Source of the DNA: Thalassolituus sp. UBA674
GTDB taxonomy: Bacteria; Pseudomonadota; Gammaproteobacteria; Pseudomonadales; Oceanobacteraceae
NCBI GenBank assembly: GCA_002298335.1
Contig: DBNK01000022.1
Location: forward strand, 1-64,000
Length of the DNA stretch: 64,000 bases
Reading direction: 5' to 3'
Part shown: positions 18,181 through 27,433 of the stretch, in pieces
How the letters are laid out: each line of letters starts with the position of its first letter
Numbering within the stretch: the first letter of the stretch is position 1
Program-made: the position numbers and the translations under genes
Notes under the pieces: generated by a model
Databases searched by the model: none
The model's input: the letters and a program-made list of their open reading frames with translations, nothing else
Told to the model about the DNA's origin: nothing

Positions 18181-18804
18181 TCACGTGCTCTTGTTCGTGA
18201 TAGCTCGGACTACTTGGCCTAAGAGTATTAGCGCTGACACTCTGTCTTTTAGTTGATTAATAACAATTGCTCGGGCATTCTCAGAGTTCAAATAAGTCTC
18301 TATTTCCTGCCAAGCAGCAGCTTTTTCTTCTTCGGTATGATATTGAGTTCCGTTTAACCATGTCCGAAGTAAAGAACTGTCGAATAGTCTCTGCTCCCCG
18401 ACAAAAATTTGCATATATTCCGCTAATTGACCATGATCGAATAAATGCTGCAGTTCTTTCAAATAAGCTGAAAAACGCTTGCTTTTAAAACATCTACCCA
18501 AGATAGAACGAACCACTCCGAAAGATGCTGATTCGTTATGAAGAATCAACGGGCGTAGCACATGCAACAACTCATGCAATTCAGAGTTTGAATAGCTTTC
18601 CGCATTAATTACAACTCCACCTTTCTCCCATTTCATGCCAGTTATTCCAGGTATACCTCGGTTAATAAGGCGGCACTCTAATGCACGTTCAAGATGAAAT
18701 AGATATTTAATGAGTAGCTTCCAATCAAGATCAGATAGCTCGCCACTTAATGTATCTAGGGTCGTTCCATCATCACTTCGCTCTTCAAGTCTGACGAAGG
18801 TCAT
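18181..18804 (-). CDS. Hypothetical protein, AT-rich cargo gene 1
   Basis: I do not recognise this 207-residue protein. It has no signal peptide or clear membrane segment and looks soluble and helical, with DWKLLIKYLFHLERALE near the start and Leu-rich helices throughout. AAGG lies about 7 bp before the ATG. Base composition is visibly more AT-rich than the neighbours. It follows 76 bp after the gene at 18881-19507 on the same strand, so they may form a two-gene unit. The pair separates fba from pgk, suggesting insertion. A defence, toxin-antitoxin or other accessory role is possible but unsupported by any motif. Confidence 0.7.
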   Translation of the reverse strand: MTFVRLEERSDDGTTLDTLSGELSDLDWKLLIKYLFHLERALECRLINRGIPGITGMKWEKGGVVINAESYSNSELHELLHVLRPLILHNESASFGVVRSILGRCFKSKRFSAYLKELQHLFDHGQLAEYMQIFVGEQRLFDSSLLRTWLNGTQYHTEEEKAAAWQEIETYLNSENARAIVINQLKDRVSALILLGQVVRAITNKST

Positions 18805-18880
18805 AGCTATACCTTAAATTTAATCGCACAACGCTTCAATAATCAGGCCGGCACCAGATAGGCCTGGCACACTTTTCCAA

Positions 18881-19507
18881 TCAGTTATTAATGTTCAGAG
18901 GTGCTTTTCGCAAAAACTCAAAATCAAGATCATAAGCATCACAGACTCGACCATAGATATTTTCATCACCTTCATCGTGTGCCGCCATTGTAAGATAGTA
19001 GTTCTTCCCATTGTACTTTTGAAAAACAATCCACTCTCCACTCATCTTATTATCAAGAGCCCTTTTCTGAAAGGCTCCAATTGTGGTCTCGTAAGCTAAA
19101 AAGTTAATAAAATCTTCATCCAAATAGCCAGATTTATTACGCGCAAAGGCTTGTTCAACAATCTCATCCAGGTTCTTATTTCCTCCATACTCATAGCCCA
19201 AATAAGCACCAAGATTTTTTGCGACAAATCTCGCATCAGTGAAATGCTTTTTCATGAGACCTTTTAAAGGAGCTTTCTTGAATGCGGAAGCGGCTTGGGT
19301 AGAAGATACACTTTTAAAGCCTTCTAGAGATTTAACCTCATCAAGCATCTGGAGAGTATTAATAACTCTATGCTCTTGCATTTGCATTACTTGAGCAATG
19401 AAGATACTGCTAATACGAGAGATATCTAGGCCATAGAAACCAATATCATTGGCAGCAAATAATTCCAGGTCCTTTCTACTTAGTGATATTTTTTTCAATG
19501 TGCCCAA
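18881..19507 (-). CDS. Hypothetical protein, AT-rich cargo gene 2
   Basis: I do not recognise this 208-residue soluble protein. The C-terminal part (WIVFQKYNGKNYYLTMAAHD and then YGRVCDAYDLDFEFL) looks like a compact beta-rich domain. The middle (LKGLMKKHFTDARFVAKNL) is helical and basic. The start is uncertain: the frame opens with TTG at 19507, with another TTG at 19498, and no strong ribosome site. It is AT-rich and upstream of the gene at 18181-18804. Sequence resembling short uncharacterised accessory proteins is my only lead. Confidence 0.65.
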   Translation of the reverse strand: MGTLKKISLSRKDLELFAANDIGFYGLDISRISSIFIAQVMQMQEHRVINTLQMLDEVKSLEGFKSVSSTQAASAFKKAPLKGLMKKHFTDARFVAKNLGAYLGYEYGGNKNLDEIVEQAFARNKSGYLDEDFINFLAYETTIGAFQKRALDNKMSGEWIVFQKYNGKNYYLTMAAHDEGDENIYGRVCDAYDLDFEFLRKAPLNINN

Positions 19508-19802
19508 CGATTAACAGTATGTTTGTGAACGTGCGCGTCTATACAGGCTGCCTTTCTCAATAGCCCCTAGGTAAAATTCTGATTCCGAGAATTTATTTTC
19601 CATAACTCTCATCATCCCTTCAGAAAACACACATGCCTGTTAATCTGGCATGTGCTTGCACACAAACCTGAAGCCAGGCTGGCAAACTATTTATTGATTG
19701 GGATTTAAGTTACCTTGCTCAGACTGAGCGAGCAAGGCGTTCCGATTGGTTTGTAAGTTGGAAATTGGATTGTCTGTTTGATGAGTAGTTTTCAACTGCC
19801 TT
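19508..19802. other. AT-rich intergenic region with a small stem-loop
   Basis: No gene is supported. CACATGCC (19630-19637) and GGCATGTG (19647-19654) form a perfect 8 bp hairpin. The region ends at the REP-like hairpin at 19803-19834 and looks like one edge of the inserted segment. Confidence 0.5.
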
Positions 19803-19834
19803 CTGGATCCCGCGATCAAGTCGCGGGATGACGG
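19803..19834. repeat. REP-like hairpin (GGATCC type)
   Basis: ATCCCGCGA-TCAAG-TCGCGGGAT is a perfect 9 bp stem with a 5 nt loop, flanked by CTGG and GACGG. A second copy at 36194-36223 has the same loop and a compensated base-pair change. Sequences of this type are widespread REP-like repeats in proteobacteria. Confidence 0.85.
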
Positions 19835-19879
19835 GAAATGCGAAGGGTGACAGTGGAATATTTGCCCTGTTGCGCACAT

Positions 19880-19904
19880 AAAAAACCCTGCATAAGCAGG
19901 GTTT
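19880..19904 (-). terminator. Terminator after the pgk-linked lipoprotein
   Basis: AAACCCTG-CATAAG-CAGGGTTT is a perfect hairpin. On the minus strand it is followed by a run of T, 8 bp beyond the stop of the small lipoprotein gene. Confidence 0.85.
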
Positions 19905-19911
19905 CAGAAAG

Positions 19912-20097
19912 TTAGCAGCGTGGGGTGCAAGTGCCCGGTGGCGGTATGTACAGTGGACCGGGTTGTTGCTCAAAATCCCGGTTCTGACGATCTGCAGACA
20001 AGGTTGCCGCAGCGTCTTCATCCACGACATGGGGTGCACAGCCGGTGGCTGCTACAAGCAGCAGCGCACCGATCATCCCTGATACTAACTTCTTCAT
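19912..20097 (-). CDS. Small lipoprotein downstream of pgk
   Basis: This 61-residue protein begins MKKLVSGMIGALLLVAATGC, a clear lipoprotein signal with lipidated Cys20. The mature part is only about 42 residues, with a Pro-rich stretch (LYIPPPGTC) and two further cysteines near the end (CTPRC). It starts 9 bp after the pgk stop and ends before a good terminator, so it is probably cotranscribed with pgk. Function is unknown. Confidence 0.7.
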   Translation of the reverse strand: MKKLVSGMIGALLLVAATGCAPHVVDEDAAATLSADRQNRDFEQQPGPLYIPPPGTCTPRC

Positions 20098-20106
20098 ACT
20101 TCTTGA

Positions 20107-21270
20107 TTACTCCGCAGCTCTCGCTTCCAGAACGGCCACCGCTGGCAGTACCTTACCTTCCACGAACTCGAGGAACGCGCCACCACCGGTGGAGATGTAA
20201 GAAACCTTGTCAGCGATGTCGTATTTATCGACAGCGGCCAAGGTATCACCACCTCCGGCGATGGAGAAAGCCGGAGAGTCCGCAATGGCCAGTGAAAGTG
20301 CCTTGGTGCCTTCTCCAAACTGGTCAAACTCGAACACACCGACCGGGCCGTTCCAGATGATGGTCTTAGCTTCTTTCAGTTGTTCTGCCAGTGCTTCGGC
20401 GGAATCCGGGCCGATGTCGAAGATCATGTCGTCGGCTTCGACTTCGTCGGCAGACTTCAGCGTCGCGACAGCGGTTTCAGAGAATTCTTTACCGCACACG
20501 ACGTCGGTCGGTACCGGAATAGAAACCTTTTCCATCAGCTTTTTAGCGGCTGGAATCAGGTCAGCTTCGTACAGGGATTTACCGACTGGCTTGCCGGCAG
20601 CGGCAAGGAAGGTGTTGGCGATACCGCCGCCGACGATGATCTGATCACAGATGTCGGACAGGCTTTCCAGTACTTCGAGCTTGGTAGAAACCTTGGAGCC
20701 ACCAACGATGGCCACCAGCGGACGGGCCGGTTTATCCAGCGCTTTACCCAGTGCATCCAGCTCAGCCGCCAGCAGCGGGCCGGCACAGGCAACCGGTGCG
20801 AATTTGGCCACACCATGAGTGGAAGCCTGAGCGCGGTGTGCGGTGCCGAAGGCGTCCATCACGAAGATGTCACACAGCGCGGCGTAGGCTTTGGACAGCT
20901 CTTCACCGTCTTTCTTTTCGCCCGGGTTGAAGCGGACGTTTTCCAGCAGCACCAGTTCGCCTTCCGCGACTTCTGGCATGGCGGAGAAATCTTTCACCAC
21001 ATCGACGCTGCGGCCCAGCAGACCACCCAGATGTTCAGCCACCGGCTTCATGGAGAATTCTTCGGCGTATTCGCCTTCGGTCGGACGACCCAGGTGCGAC
21101 ATCACGATGACTTTGGCACCGGCGGCCAGCGCGTGCTCGATGGTCGGCAGCGATGCACGGATACGGACGTCGGAAGTGACCTTACCGTCTTTTACCGGTA
21201 CGTTGAGATCTTCACGGATCAGAACGCGTTTTCCTTTCAGGTCCAGGTCAGTCATCTTCAAAACAGGCAT
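20107..21270 (-). CDS. pgk: Phosphoglycerate kinase
   Basis: This 387-residue two-domain kinase interconverts 1,3-bisphosphoglycerate and 3-phosphoglycerate with ATP/ADP. It has the N-terminal KRVLIREDLNVPV, the SHLGRP motif, the hinge-region VAIVGGSKVSTK and the C-terminal STGGGAFLEF. GAGGAAA lies before the start. It follows epd by 53 bp on the same strand, the usual epd-pgk order; fba, normally next, is displaced by about 2 kb. Confidence 0.97.
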   Translation of the reverse strand: MPVLKMTDLDLKGKRVLIREDLNVPVKDGKVTSDVRIRASLPTIEHALAAGAKVIVMSHLGRPTEGEYAEEFSMKPVAEHLGGLLGRSVDVVKDFSAMPEVAEGELVLLENVRFNPGEKKDGEELSKAYAALCDIFVMDAFGTAHRAQASTHGVAKFAPVACAGPLLAAELDALGKALDKPARPLVAIVGGSKVSTKLEVLESLSDICDQIIVGGGIANTFLAAAGKPVGKSLYEADLIPAAKKLMEKVSIPVPTDVVCGKEFSETAVATLKSADEVEADDMIFDIGPDSAEALAEQLKEAKTIIWNGPVGVFEFDQFGEGTKALSLAIADSPAFSIAGGGDTLAAVDKYDIADKVSYISTGGGAFLEFVEGKVLPAVAVLEARAAE

Positions 21271-21323
21271 GTGATTTCCTCAGTAATAGCCGGTGTAAGC
21301 AATCGTGTATGTAGTCAGTTTGT

Positions 21324-22331
21324 TCAGCGCAGACACACCGCGGTGTCGAGCATGCGGTTGGCAAAGCCCCATTCGTTATCAAACCAGATCAGCAGTTTCA
21401 GCAGGTGGCCGCCGCTGACCCGGGTCTGGGTGGCATCCACCACCGCTGAGCGTGGATCGTGGTTGAAATCCACCGAGGCATGGGGCTCGTGGGTGATACC
21501 CAGAATGCCGCTGTACTGGCCTTTGGTGGCGGATTGTAGCAATTCATTCACGGCTTGTGCGCTGGCCTCACGCGTCAGCTGCAGACTGATGTCCAGAGCG
21601 GACACATTGATGGTCGGCACGCGGATGTGCAGGCTCTGAATCTTCCCCTGCAGGTGCGGCATCAGACGCTCAATGCCCAACGGCAGACCGGTATCCACCG
21701 GGATCATGCTCTGCACCGCTGAACGTGTGCGGCGCAGGTCGGAGTGATAGGCGTCCAGCACGGGTTGGTCGCTCATGGCTGAGTGAATGGTGGTGGTGAC
21801 CCCAGCCTCGATGCCGAACGCGGCGTCAATCAGACTCAGTACCGGAATCAGCGCATTGGTGGAGCAGGAACCGTTGGAGACAATACGGTCTTCCGCGGTG
21901 AGGTCCTGATGGTTGTAGCCGAAAATTACGGTTTTATCGACGGCACTGTCCGCTGGATTCGACACCAGAACCTTACCGGCTCCGGCGTGCAGATGAATCT
22001 CGGCATCCTGACGGCTGCGGATCTGGCCGGAGCATTCCAGCACCAGATCGGGCGCGTGGGGTGTCCAGTCGAGGCTGTTCAGGTCAGCATGATGGGTAAT
22101 CTCAACCGGGTCACCATTGATCAGCAGATGGTTGTCATCGCGCTTGGTGACGGTGCCATGAAAACGGCCGTGGGTGCTGTCGTAGCGCAGCATATAGCTG
22201 ACAGAATCGATATCGGCGGGCTCATTGATGGCAACCACACGCAGGTGCTGACAGTAGCCGTTCTCGTACAGGGTGCGCAGAACGCAGCGCCCGATACGGC
22301 CAAAGCCATTGATCGCTATGCGGGTGGTCAT
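21324..22331 (-). CDS. epd: Erythrose-4-phosphate dehydrogenase
   Basis: This 335-residue member of the GAPDH family has the Rossmann motif INGFGRIGR and the catalytic cysteine in NGSCSTN (Cys156; SCTTN is more usual). I call it Epd, which oxidises erythrose 4-phosphate for pyridoxal phosphate synthesis, because it carries Epd-like features (TTIHSAMSDQ, DFNHDPRSAVVD, FDNEWGFANRML) and lies directly before pgk. A glycolytic GAPDH role cannot be excluded from sequence alone. tktA is not in the window. Confidence 0.85.
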   Translation of the reverse strand: MTTRIAINGFGRIGRCVLRTLYENGYCQHLRVVAINEPADIDSVSYMLRYDSTHGRFHGTVTKRDDNHLLINGDPVEITHHADLNSLDWTPHAPDLVLECSGQIRSRQDAEIHLHAGAGKVLVSNPADSAVDKTVIFGYNHQDLTAEDRIVSNGSCSTNALIPVLSLIDAAFGIEAGVTTTIHSAMSDQPVLDAYHSDLRRTRSAVQSMIPVDTGLPLGIERLMPHLQGKIQSLHIRVPTINVSALDISLQLTREASAQAVNELLQSATKGQYSGILGITHEPHASVDFNHDPRSAVVDATQTRVSGGHLLKLLIWFDNEWGFANRMLDTAVCLR

Positions 22332-22445
22332 AGTTGAGCGGTCCTTCCGTTTGCTGTCAGCAGTAAATCAAGGCCGCTATTGTCGCGTATTCAGGCAGTG
22401 GGCTCAATGGAGCCCGCCAGTGGTGTGCCTGACATTCAGCCCGAC

Positions 22446-22904
22446 TCAGTCCTCCCCTCCGGCTGAAGGAATCTCCGCCTCTACCAGCAGGGTCAGCAAT
22501 TGCAGTGATTCCTGCCAGCCGGCATAGCAGAACTCAAGGGGAATGGCCTCCGGAATTCCGGCCTGCACAACCGACACGGCAGTACCATTAAGAACCGATG
22601 TCAATGTAACTGTCGTCACCATCTGCCCGGGCAACTCAGGGTTTTCGAACTGGTCATCAAACACCAGTTTTTTACCCGGCTCGAGCTCCCGGTAAGTACC
22701 TCCGAAGGCATGTTCCTCACCGGATCCCAGATTGATGAACGACATTCTGTAGGTTCCGCCGACCCGGCAATCCATGTGATGGATTTTTGCCAGATAACCG
22801 TGAGGCGGGTTCCACTTAACCAGTGCCTCGGGAGTCACAAAGGCGTTATAAATCCGTTCAGCGGGTGCTTTGATCACCCGGTAAAGATTCACTTCATTGG
22901 ACAT
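22446..22904 (-). CDS. SRPBCC (AHSA1-like) domain protein
   Basis: This 152-residue START-like fold protein of the activator-of-Hsp90 homology type begins with LYRVIKAPAERIYNAFVTPE and contains the VGGTYRMSF and FDDQFENPE strands. Such single-domain proteins bind hydrophobic ligands or have unknown roles. The start at 22904 has GGAG upstream; the longer frame adds 15 residues rich in Cys and His. It stands alone, divergent from selO. Confidence 0.85.
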   Translation of the reverse strand: MSNEVNLYRVIKAPAERIYNAFVTPEALVKWNPPHGYLAKIHHMDCRVGGTYRMSFINLGSGEEHAFGGTYRELEPGKKLVFDDQFENPELPGQMVTTVTLTSVLNGTAVSVVQAGIPEAIPLEFCYAGWQESLQLLTLLVEAEIPSAGGED

Positions 22905-23132
22905 ACCCATTCTCCATGTTCTGTGGCAGCAATGACTGGCCATGTTCACCGGCGAACAGCGACCATTGCGTTACTGCCAATGTATACAACGTGCGTCATG
23001 TCACACAATATGGCATCGACAGATAATTTCTCCGCCCTCTGAACCCCAGCCATCAGCGCCAGCGCCTGTTCATGAAGTAAACAGCGGCCTATGATGGTTG
23101 GCCATACCTGAAACCAACGCCAACCACGGCTG

Positions 23133-24632
23133 ATGCTTATGTCCCTGCAGATTCCTTTCAGCAACGCCTATGCAACGCTGCCCGAAAACTTCTTCCGTCG
23201 CGAAACGCCCACGGCCATAAAATCGCCGGTATTGCAGAAATTCAATAACGCGTTAGCTGCTGAGCTGGGTTTTGATGTTGAAGGCATCAGCGATGACGAG
23301 CTGGCCGAGGTATTTGGTGGTAACCGCATTCCCGCCGGAGCCGACCCACTGGCCATGGCCTACAGTGGCCATCAGTTCGGCAACCTGAACCCGACTCTCG
23401 GAGACGGCCGTGCGATTCTGCTCGGTGACCTGATCGACAGCCATGGCCAGCGCCGGGATATTCAGCTGAAGGGCGCAGGCACCACGGCCTTTTCACGCAT
23501 GGGTGATGGCCGTTCACCACTGGGCCCCGCCATGCGCGAATACATTCTGTGCGAAGCCATGAATGCGTTGGGTGTGCCCAGCACACGGGCACTGGCGCTG
23601 GTCAGTACCGGCGAAAAAGTCGTGCGTGACCGACTGGAACCCGGTGCCGTATTCACCCGCGTAGCCGCCAGCCACATCCGCGTCGGGACGTTTCAGTTTC
23701 TGGCACTGAACGGTGATGCCGAAGGCCTGAAAGTGCTGGCCAACCATGTACTGGAGCGACACTACCCCGACATAGATACCAATGCCGATGACTGTTATGT
23801 GCAGCTGTTCCGCGCCATCTGCCAGCGGCAGGCCGCACTGATTGCCAGGTGGATGAACCTCGGCTTTATTCACGGCGTGATGAACACCGACAACATGACC
23901 ATCAGTGGTGAGACTATTGATTACGGCCCTTGTGCGTTTATGGATACCTACCACGCCGCCCAGGTGTTCAGCTCCATCGACCGGCAGGGTCGTTACGCCT
24001 ATCAGAATCAACCGGCCATTGGTCAGTGGAACCTGGCGCGACTGGCCGAGCCCATGCTGAGCCTGTTCGACAGCGACCAGAAAGAAGCCATCGCCAAAGC
24101 CAGCGCAGTACTGAAGGAATACCCGGACATGTACGAAAGCGCCTGGCGCGATGGCTTTAACCGTAAGCTGGGCTTCAGTGAGACGGCAGGGACTGATCAA
24201 CCCCCGCGTCAGCAGCTACTGGATATTCTTGAGCGCGGTGAAATCGACTTCACCCTGTTTTTCCGCCGTTTATCCCACCTGCCCGTCACTCAGAATCGTG
24301 AACCGGTGCTGAAATTAATTACGGTGTTTCAAGGTGACAGTGTCCGTAATGAGCTGAACGAATGGCTGGATCAGTGGCTGGCACAGCTGACTGAACAGGC
24401 TATTGAACCGGATCAGGCTACTCAATTGATGAAGCAGAATAACCCGGCGGTTATTCCCCGTAATCATCGGGTGGCCGAAGCCATTAAAGCCGCCGAAGGC
24501 GGAGATTATTCAGTATTTGAAAATCTGCTGAAAGCGCTGAAAAAGCCGTATGAAGAGTTGGCGGAATTTGAAGACTATCAGAAACCGCCACAGCCGGAAG
24601 AAGCGGTGATCAGGACCTTCTGTGGTACATAA
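23133..24632 (+). CDS. selO: SelO family protein adenylyltransferase (YdiU)
   Basis: This 499-residue pseudokinase-fold enzyme transfers AMP from ATP to protein hydroxyls and is linked to redox homeostasis. Signatures include MAYSGHQFG, LGDGRAILLGD, DIQLKGAGTTAFSRMGDGR and HGVMNTDNM. The C-terminus ends TFCGT, placing a cysteine where some homologues carry selenocysteine. Two ATGs (23133 and 23139) are possible and neither has a strong ribosome site. It appears monocistronic. Confidence 0.95.
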   Translation: MLMSLQIPFSNAYATLPENFFRRETPTAIKSPVLQKFNNALAAELGFDVEGISDDELAEVFGGNRIPAGADPLAMAYSGHQFGNLNPTLGDGRAILLGDLIDSHGQRRDIQLKGAGTTAFSRMGDGRSPLGPAMREYILCEAMNALGVPSTRALALVSTGEKVVRDRLEPGAVFTRVAASHIRVGTFQFLALNGDAEGLKVLANHVLERHYPDIDTNADDCYVQLFRAICQRQAALIARWMNLGFIHGVMNTDNMTISGETIDYGPCAFMDTYHAAQVFSSIDRQGRYAYQNQPAIGQWNLARLAEPMLSLFDSDQKEAIAKASAVLKEYPDMYESAWRDGFNRKLGFSETAGTDQPPRQQLLDILERGEIDFTLFFRRLSHLPVTQNREPVLKLITVFQGDSVRNELNEWLDQWLAQLTEQAIEPDQATQLMKQNNPAVIPRNHRVAEAIKAAEGGDYSVFENLLKALKKPYEELAEFEDYQKPPQPEEAVIRTFCGT

Positions 24633-24665
24633 ATGGCAAATAAAAGCTTTGCTGAAAATGCAGGG

Positions 24666-25256
24666 TCAGATAACGGACGTTGTAAAAGCCTCTGCTAATA
24701 GCGGCCAGTCATTCAGGCTCTGCTGATACTCCCCGGCTTTGCCCTCCAGCATCACACCATAATGACTCAGGCGTTTTGCCAACACCGCATAAAACGCGTC
24801 GACGGCAGAAGGCTGATCAAACATAAACGGCAGTCTGGCCGCCGCAAAAATCGTGCTTATGCGGCTGAGCTCCGCCTGAATGTTCTCATCCCATTCGTTC
24901 AGAGGCGGGACTTCCTGCTGAGTAAATGAACACTGCGCGCGAACATTAGAGAAACCCGAGTGCATCTCAGCGCATAGGCTGCGGGCGAGTGCACGCTCGC
25001 GGGTATCGTCCGGGTAGAGTTTACCGCCGGAGATCTCGTTCAGATATTCGGCGATGGCGAGTGAATCGTGAATGACCAGATCATCCTGAATCAGCACCGG
25101 CACCAGTCCGGCAGAAGAATACTTCAGAATCTCCTGCTTGAAATCCGGAGTGGTCAGGTCGATACGGATCACCTCCGGATTCAGTCCGGCAATACGTGCA
25201 CAGAGCCAGGCGCGCAGAGACCAGGTCGAATCTGTACCGGAAATCAGTGTCATCAT
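24666..25256 (-). CDS. Glutathione S-transferase family protein
   Basis: This 196-residue protein has the thioredoxin-like N-terminal domain of GSTs, with SxxSLRAW as the probable catalytic serine region, VPVLIQDD with the cis-proline, and DSLAIAEYLNE, followed by an all-helical C-terminal domain. The substrate is unknown. It ends converging with selO and starts 37 bp after the DUF3429 gene on the same strand, so the two may be cotranscribed. Confidence 0.88.
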   Translation of the reverse strand: MMTLISGTDSTWSLRAWLCARIAGLNPEVIRIDLTTPDFKQEILKYSSAGLVPVLIQDDLVIHDSLAIAEYLNEISGGKLYPDDTRERALARSLCAEMHSGFSNVRAQCSFTQQEVPPLNEWDENIQAELSRISTIFAAARLPFMFDQPSAVDAFYAVLAKRLSHYGVMLEGKAGEYQQSLNDWPLLAEAFTTSVI

Positions 25257-25293
25257 ACAAAACCACCCCTGTTGTCAGTCTGTTACGCCGGTT

Positions 25294-25740
25294 TTAAACA
25301 ACCCCGCCCGCCAGTAACAAAGAGCATACCACGATGAAACTGGCGACGGTGCGCACAGCCATATAGCCCCTGGTGATGATGTGCTCCTGCCAGAGTTTGA
25401 GGTCAACCAGCCACAGCAGAGTAAAACTCAACGCCAGTATCCACATCTGAGCGACGAACGAGAGCAGCAGAAAACTGAACCAGCACACCAGAGCAATCAC
25501 GTTTGTAAAAACCGGCAGAAACCGTGACCAACCGTCAGTCCGTCTGAGATGTATACCCCACAGGCTGCCAGCCATAAACGACACAATCAGCAGACCATAA
25601 CTACTCAACAGCCAATGTGCATCTCCCAACAGAGTCCAGCTCCAGCCGAGGCTCAGCCATATGGCTGGCAGGAGGAAAGGTAAGGTCCCGGCAAGCGTCA
25701 GCCAGGGAGTCCAGGTACGGGGAGAGGTTTGAGTCATCAT
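25294..25740 (-). CDS. DUF3429 family membrane protein
   Basis: This 148-residue protein has five hydrophobic segments and matches DUF3429, a family of unknown function in marine proteobacteria. The motif MAGSLWGIHL in the middle is typical. I chose the ATG at 25740 because AGGAG precedes it; a second ATG follows at once. It lies upstream of the GST gene. Confidence 0.78.
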   Translation of the reverse strand: MMTQTSPRTWTPWLTLAGTLPFLLPAIWLSLGWSWTLLGDAHWLLSSYGLLIVSFMAGSLWGIHLRRTDGWSRFLPVFTNVIALVCWFSFLLLSFVAQMWILALSFTLLWLVDLKLWQEHIITRGYMAVRTVASFIVVCSLLLAGGVV

Positions 25741-25918
25741 GAACACTCCTGAAGATAAATGGTCAGCAAGAAGACACATTCATTATCGTCCGGGTTCCGG
25801 GTTTTACCGCATAGACTTACCGCAATATGCCCACTGAAGGGGCACAGAACCGACTCCGGCACTTAATCAAGGCGGGATAAACAGGCAGAAAGGCCTGTTG
25901 TGCGCCGTCCGCCCAAAG

Positions 25919-25934
25919 CTAACCACATGGTCAG
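25919..25934. promoter_or_regulatory. RutR-like operator upstream of the xanthine permease
   Basis: CTAACCA-CA-TGGTCAG matches 11 of 14 defined bases of the published Escherichia coli RutR site TTGACCA-N2-TGGTCAA. It ends 49 bp before the permease start codon. A RutR-type gene lies at 56678-57346. Confidence 0.6.
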
Positions 25935-25982
25935 GATTTTGCTAGTAAACCGGGTTAGCCTTATGAGTCATCTGAGAACACC

Positions 25983-27383
25983 ATGTCCGATTCGTCTTCT
26001 TCCTCCCCTCAGCCCGGTGCCGTGGCTGCCGATACCACAGATCTGATTTACGGCCTTGATGCCCGGCCACCAGCACCCGCGGCGTTCTTTGCCGCACTGC
26101 AGCATGTACTGGCCAGTTTCGTCGGAATCGTCACACCCACGCTGATCATTGGTGGCGTATTGGGTCTGGGCAGCCATGTGCCCTACCTGATCAGTATGTC
26201 GTTGATTGTGTCGGCTGTCGGCACCTTTATTCAGGCACGGCGGTTCGGCCCGGTGGGCTCAGGCTTAATGGCCCTGCAAGGCACCAGCTTTGCATTTTTA
26301 GGGGCGATTCTTGCCGCCGGGTTTATCGCAAAAGGCAATGGTGGCGGACCTGAAGAAATACTTAGCCTTATTTTTGGTGTGTGTTTTTTCGGTGCCTTTA
26401 TCGAGATATTCCTCAGTCAGTTTCTGCACAAATTAAAAACCTTTGTAAATCCGCTGGTCACCGGCATTGTGATTACCACCATCGGCCTCAGCCTGATCGA
26501 CGTCGGCATGACGGATTTAGGCGGCGGCTTTGGCGCAGAAGATATGGGCAGTATGACAAACCTCGGTCTCGGGCTGGGTGTGCTGCTGCTGATTATTATT
26601 CTGAATCAGAGTAAGAATTCCCTGCTGCGATCCGGTGCCATTTTTATCGGCCTGGCGGTGGGCTTTCTGGTCGCTGTACCCATGGGGAAAGTCGATTTCG
26701 GCAGTCTGCAAAGTACTGACTGGTTCGTCATTCCTGTGCCGTTCAAGTACGGTTTCAGTTTTGATATTCAGGCGTTTATTCCCATTGCGCTGATTTACCT
26801 GATTACCGTGATTGAGTCTTCCGGTGACCTGACCGCCACCTCCATGGTATCGGGCCAGCCGATTACCGGTGATCTGTACCGCAAGCGTATCAAAGCCGGT
26901 GTGCTGGCGGATGGTATTAACTCCCTGATTGCCGCCGTATTTAATACATTCCCCAACACCACCTTCAGCCAGAACAACGGCGTGATCCAGCTCACCGGAA
27001 TCGCCAGCCGCTACGTAGCCTTCTGGGTGGCTGGTATTTTATTGCTGCTGGGTTTCCTACCGCAGATTGGTGCCTTCCTGCAGCTGATCCCTAAACCGGT
27101 ACTCGGTGGTGCGACCCTGGTAATGTTCGGCACCGTGGCTGCAGCGGGTATCCGCATTCTCGCTGAGGTCGAGATGGACAGGCGCTCTATGCTGATTATG
27201 GCCGTAGCCTTTGGTCTTGGCCTGGGTGCAGCAAATGTCGATGGACTGCTGGGGCAGATGCCGGAGATCGTAAAGAATCTGCTGAGTTCGGCGGTGACCA
27301 CGACCGGGTTGGCAGCGATTGTGTTGAATACGGTGTTGCCGGGGGAGATGAAGATGCGGGGGGAGACGGTTATCAGCAACTGA
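25983..27383 (+). CDS. NCS2 family xanthine permease
   Basis: This 466-residue transporter of the nucleobase-ascorbate (NCS2) family has about 12-14 membrane segments. The family motif reads SQNNGVIQLTG, the form found in xanthine transporters XanP and XanQ, and the substrate-site glutamate lies in ESSGDLTATSMVSG. It should import xanthine, possibly urate, by proton symport. It lies at the edge of the purine catabolic region and has a RutR-like operator upstream. It is followed by a long palindromic element rather than a standard terminator. Confidence 0.9.
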   Translation: MSDSSSSSPQPGAVAADTTDLIYGLDARPPAPAAFFAALQHVLASFVGIVTPTLIIGGVLGLGSHVPYLISMSLIVSAVGTFIQARRFGPVGSGLMALQGTSFAFLGAILAAGFIAKGNGGGPEEILSLIFGVCFFGAFIEIFLSQFLHKLKTFVNPLVTGIVITTIGLSLIDVGMTDLGGGFGAEDMGSMTNLGLGLGVLLLIIILNQSKNSLLRSGAIFIGLAVGFLVAVPMGKVDFGSLQSTDWFVIPVPFKYGFSFDIQAFIPIALIYLITVIESSGDLTATSMVSGQPITGDLYRKRIKAGVLADGINSLIAAVFNTFPNTTFSQNNGVIQLTGIASRYVAFWVAGILLLLGFLPQIGAFLQLIPKPVLGGATLVMFGTVAAAGIRILAEVEMDRRSMLIMAVAFGLGLGAANVDGLLGQMPEIVKNLLSSAVTTTGLAAIVLNTVLPGEMKMRGETVISN

Positions 27384-27433
27384 TATTGTTTCGATGAAAC
27401 ACCGGGAATACTTTCTGTAGTCTGAATCTTGCC

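Noticed and set aside
23514..24200. A 228-codon open frame antisense to selO
   Set aside because: It lies wholly within a well-conserved gene and shows no signal, domain or ribosome site.
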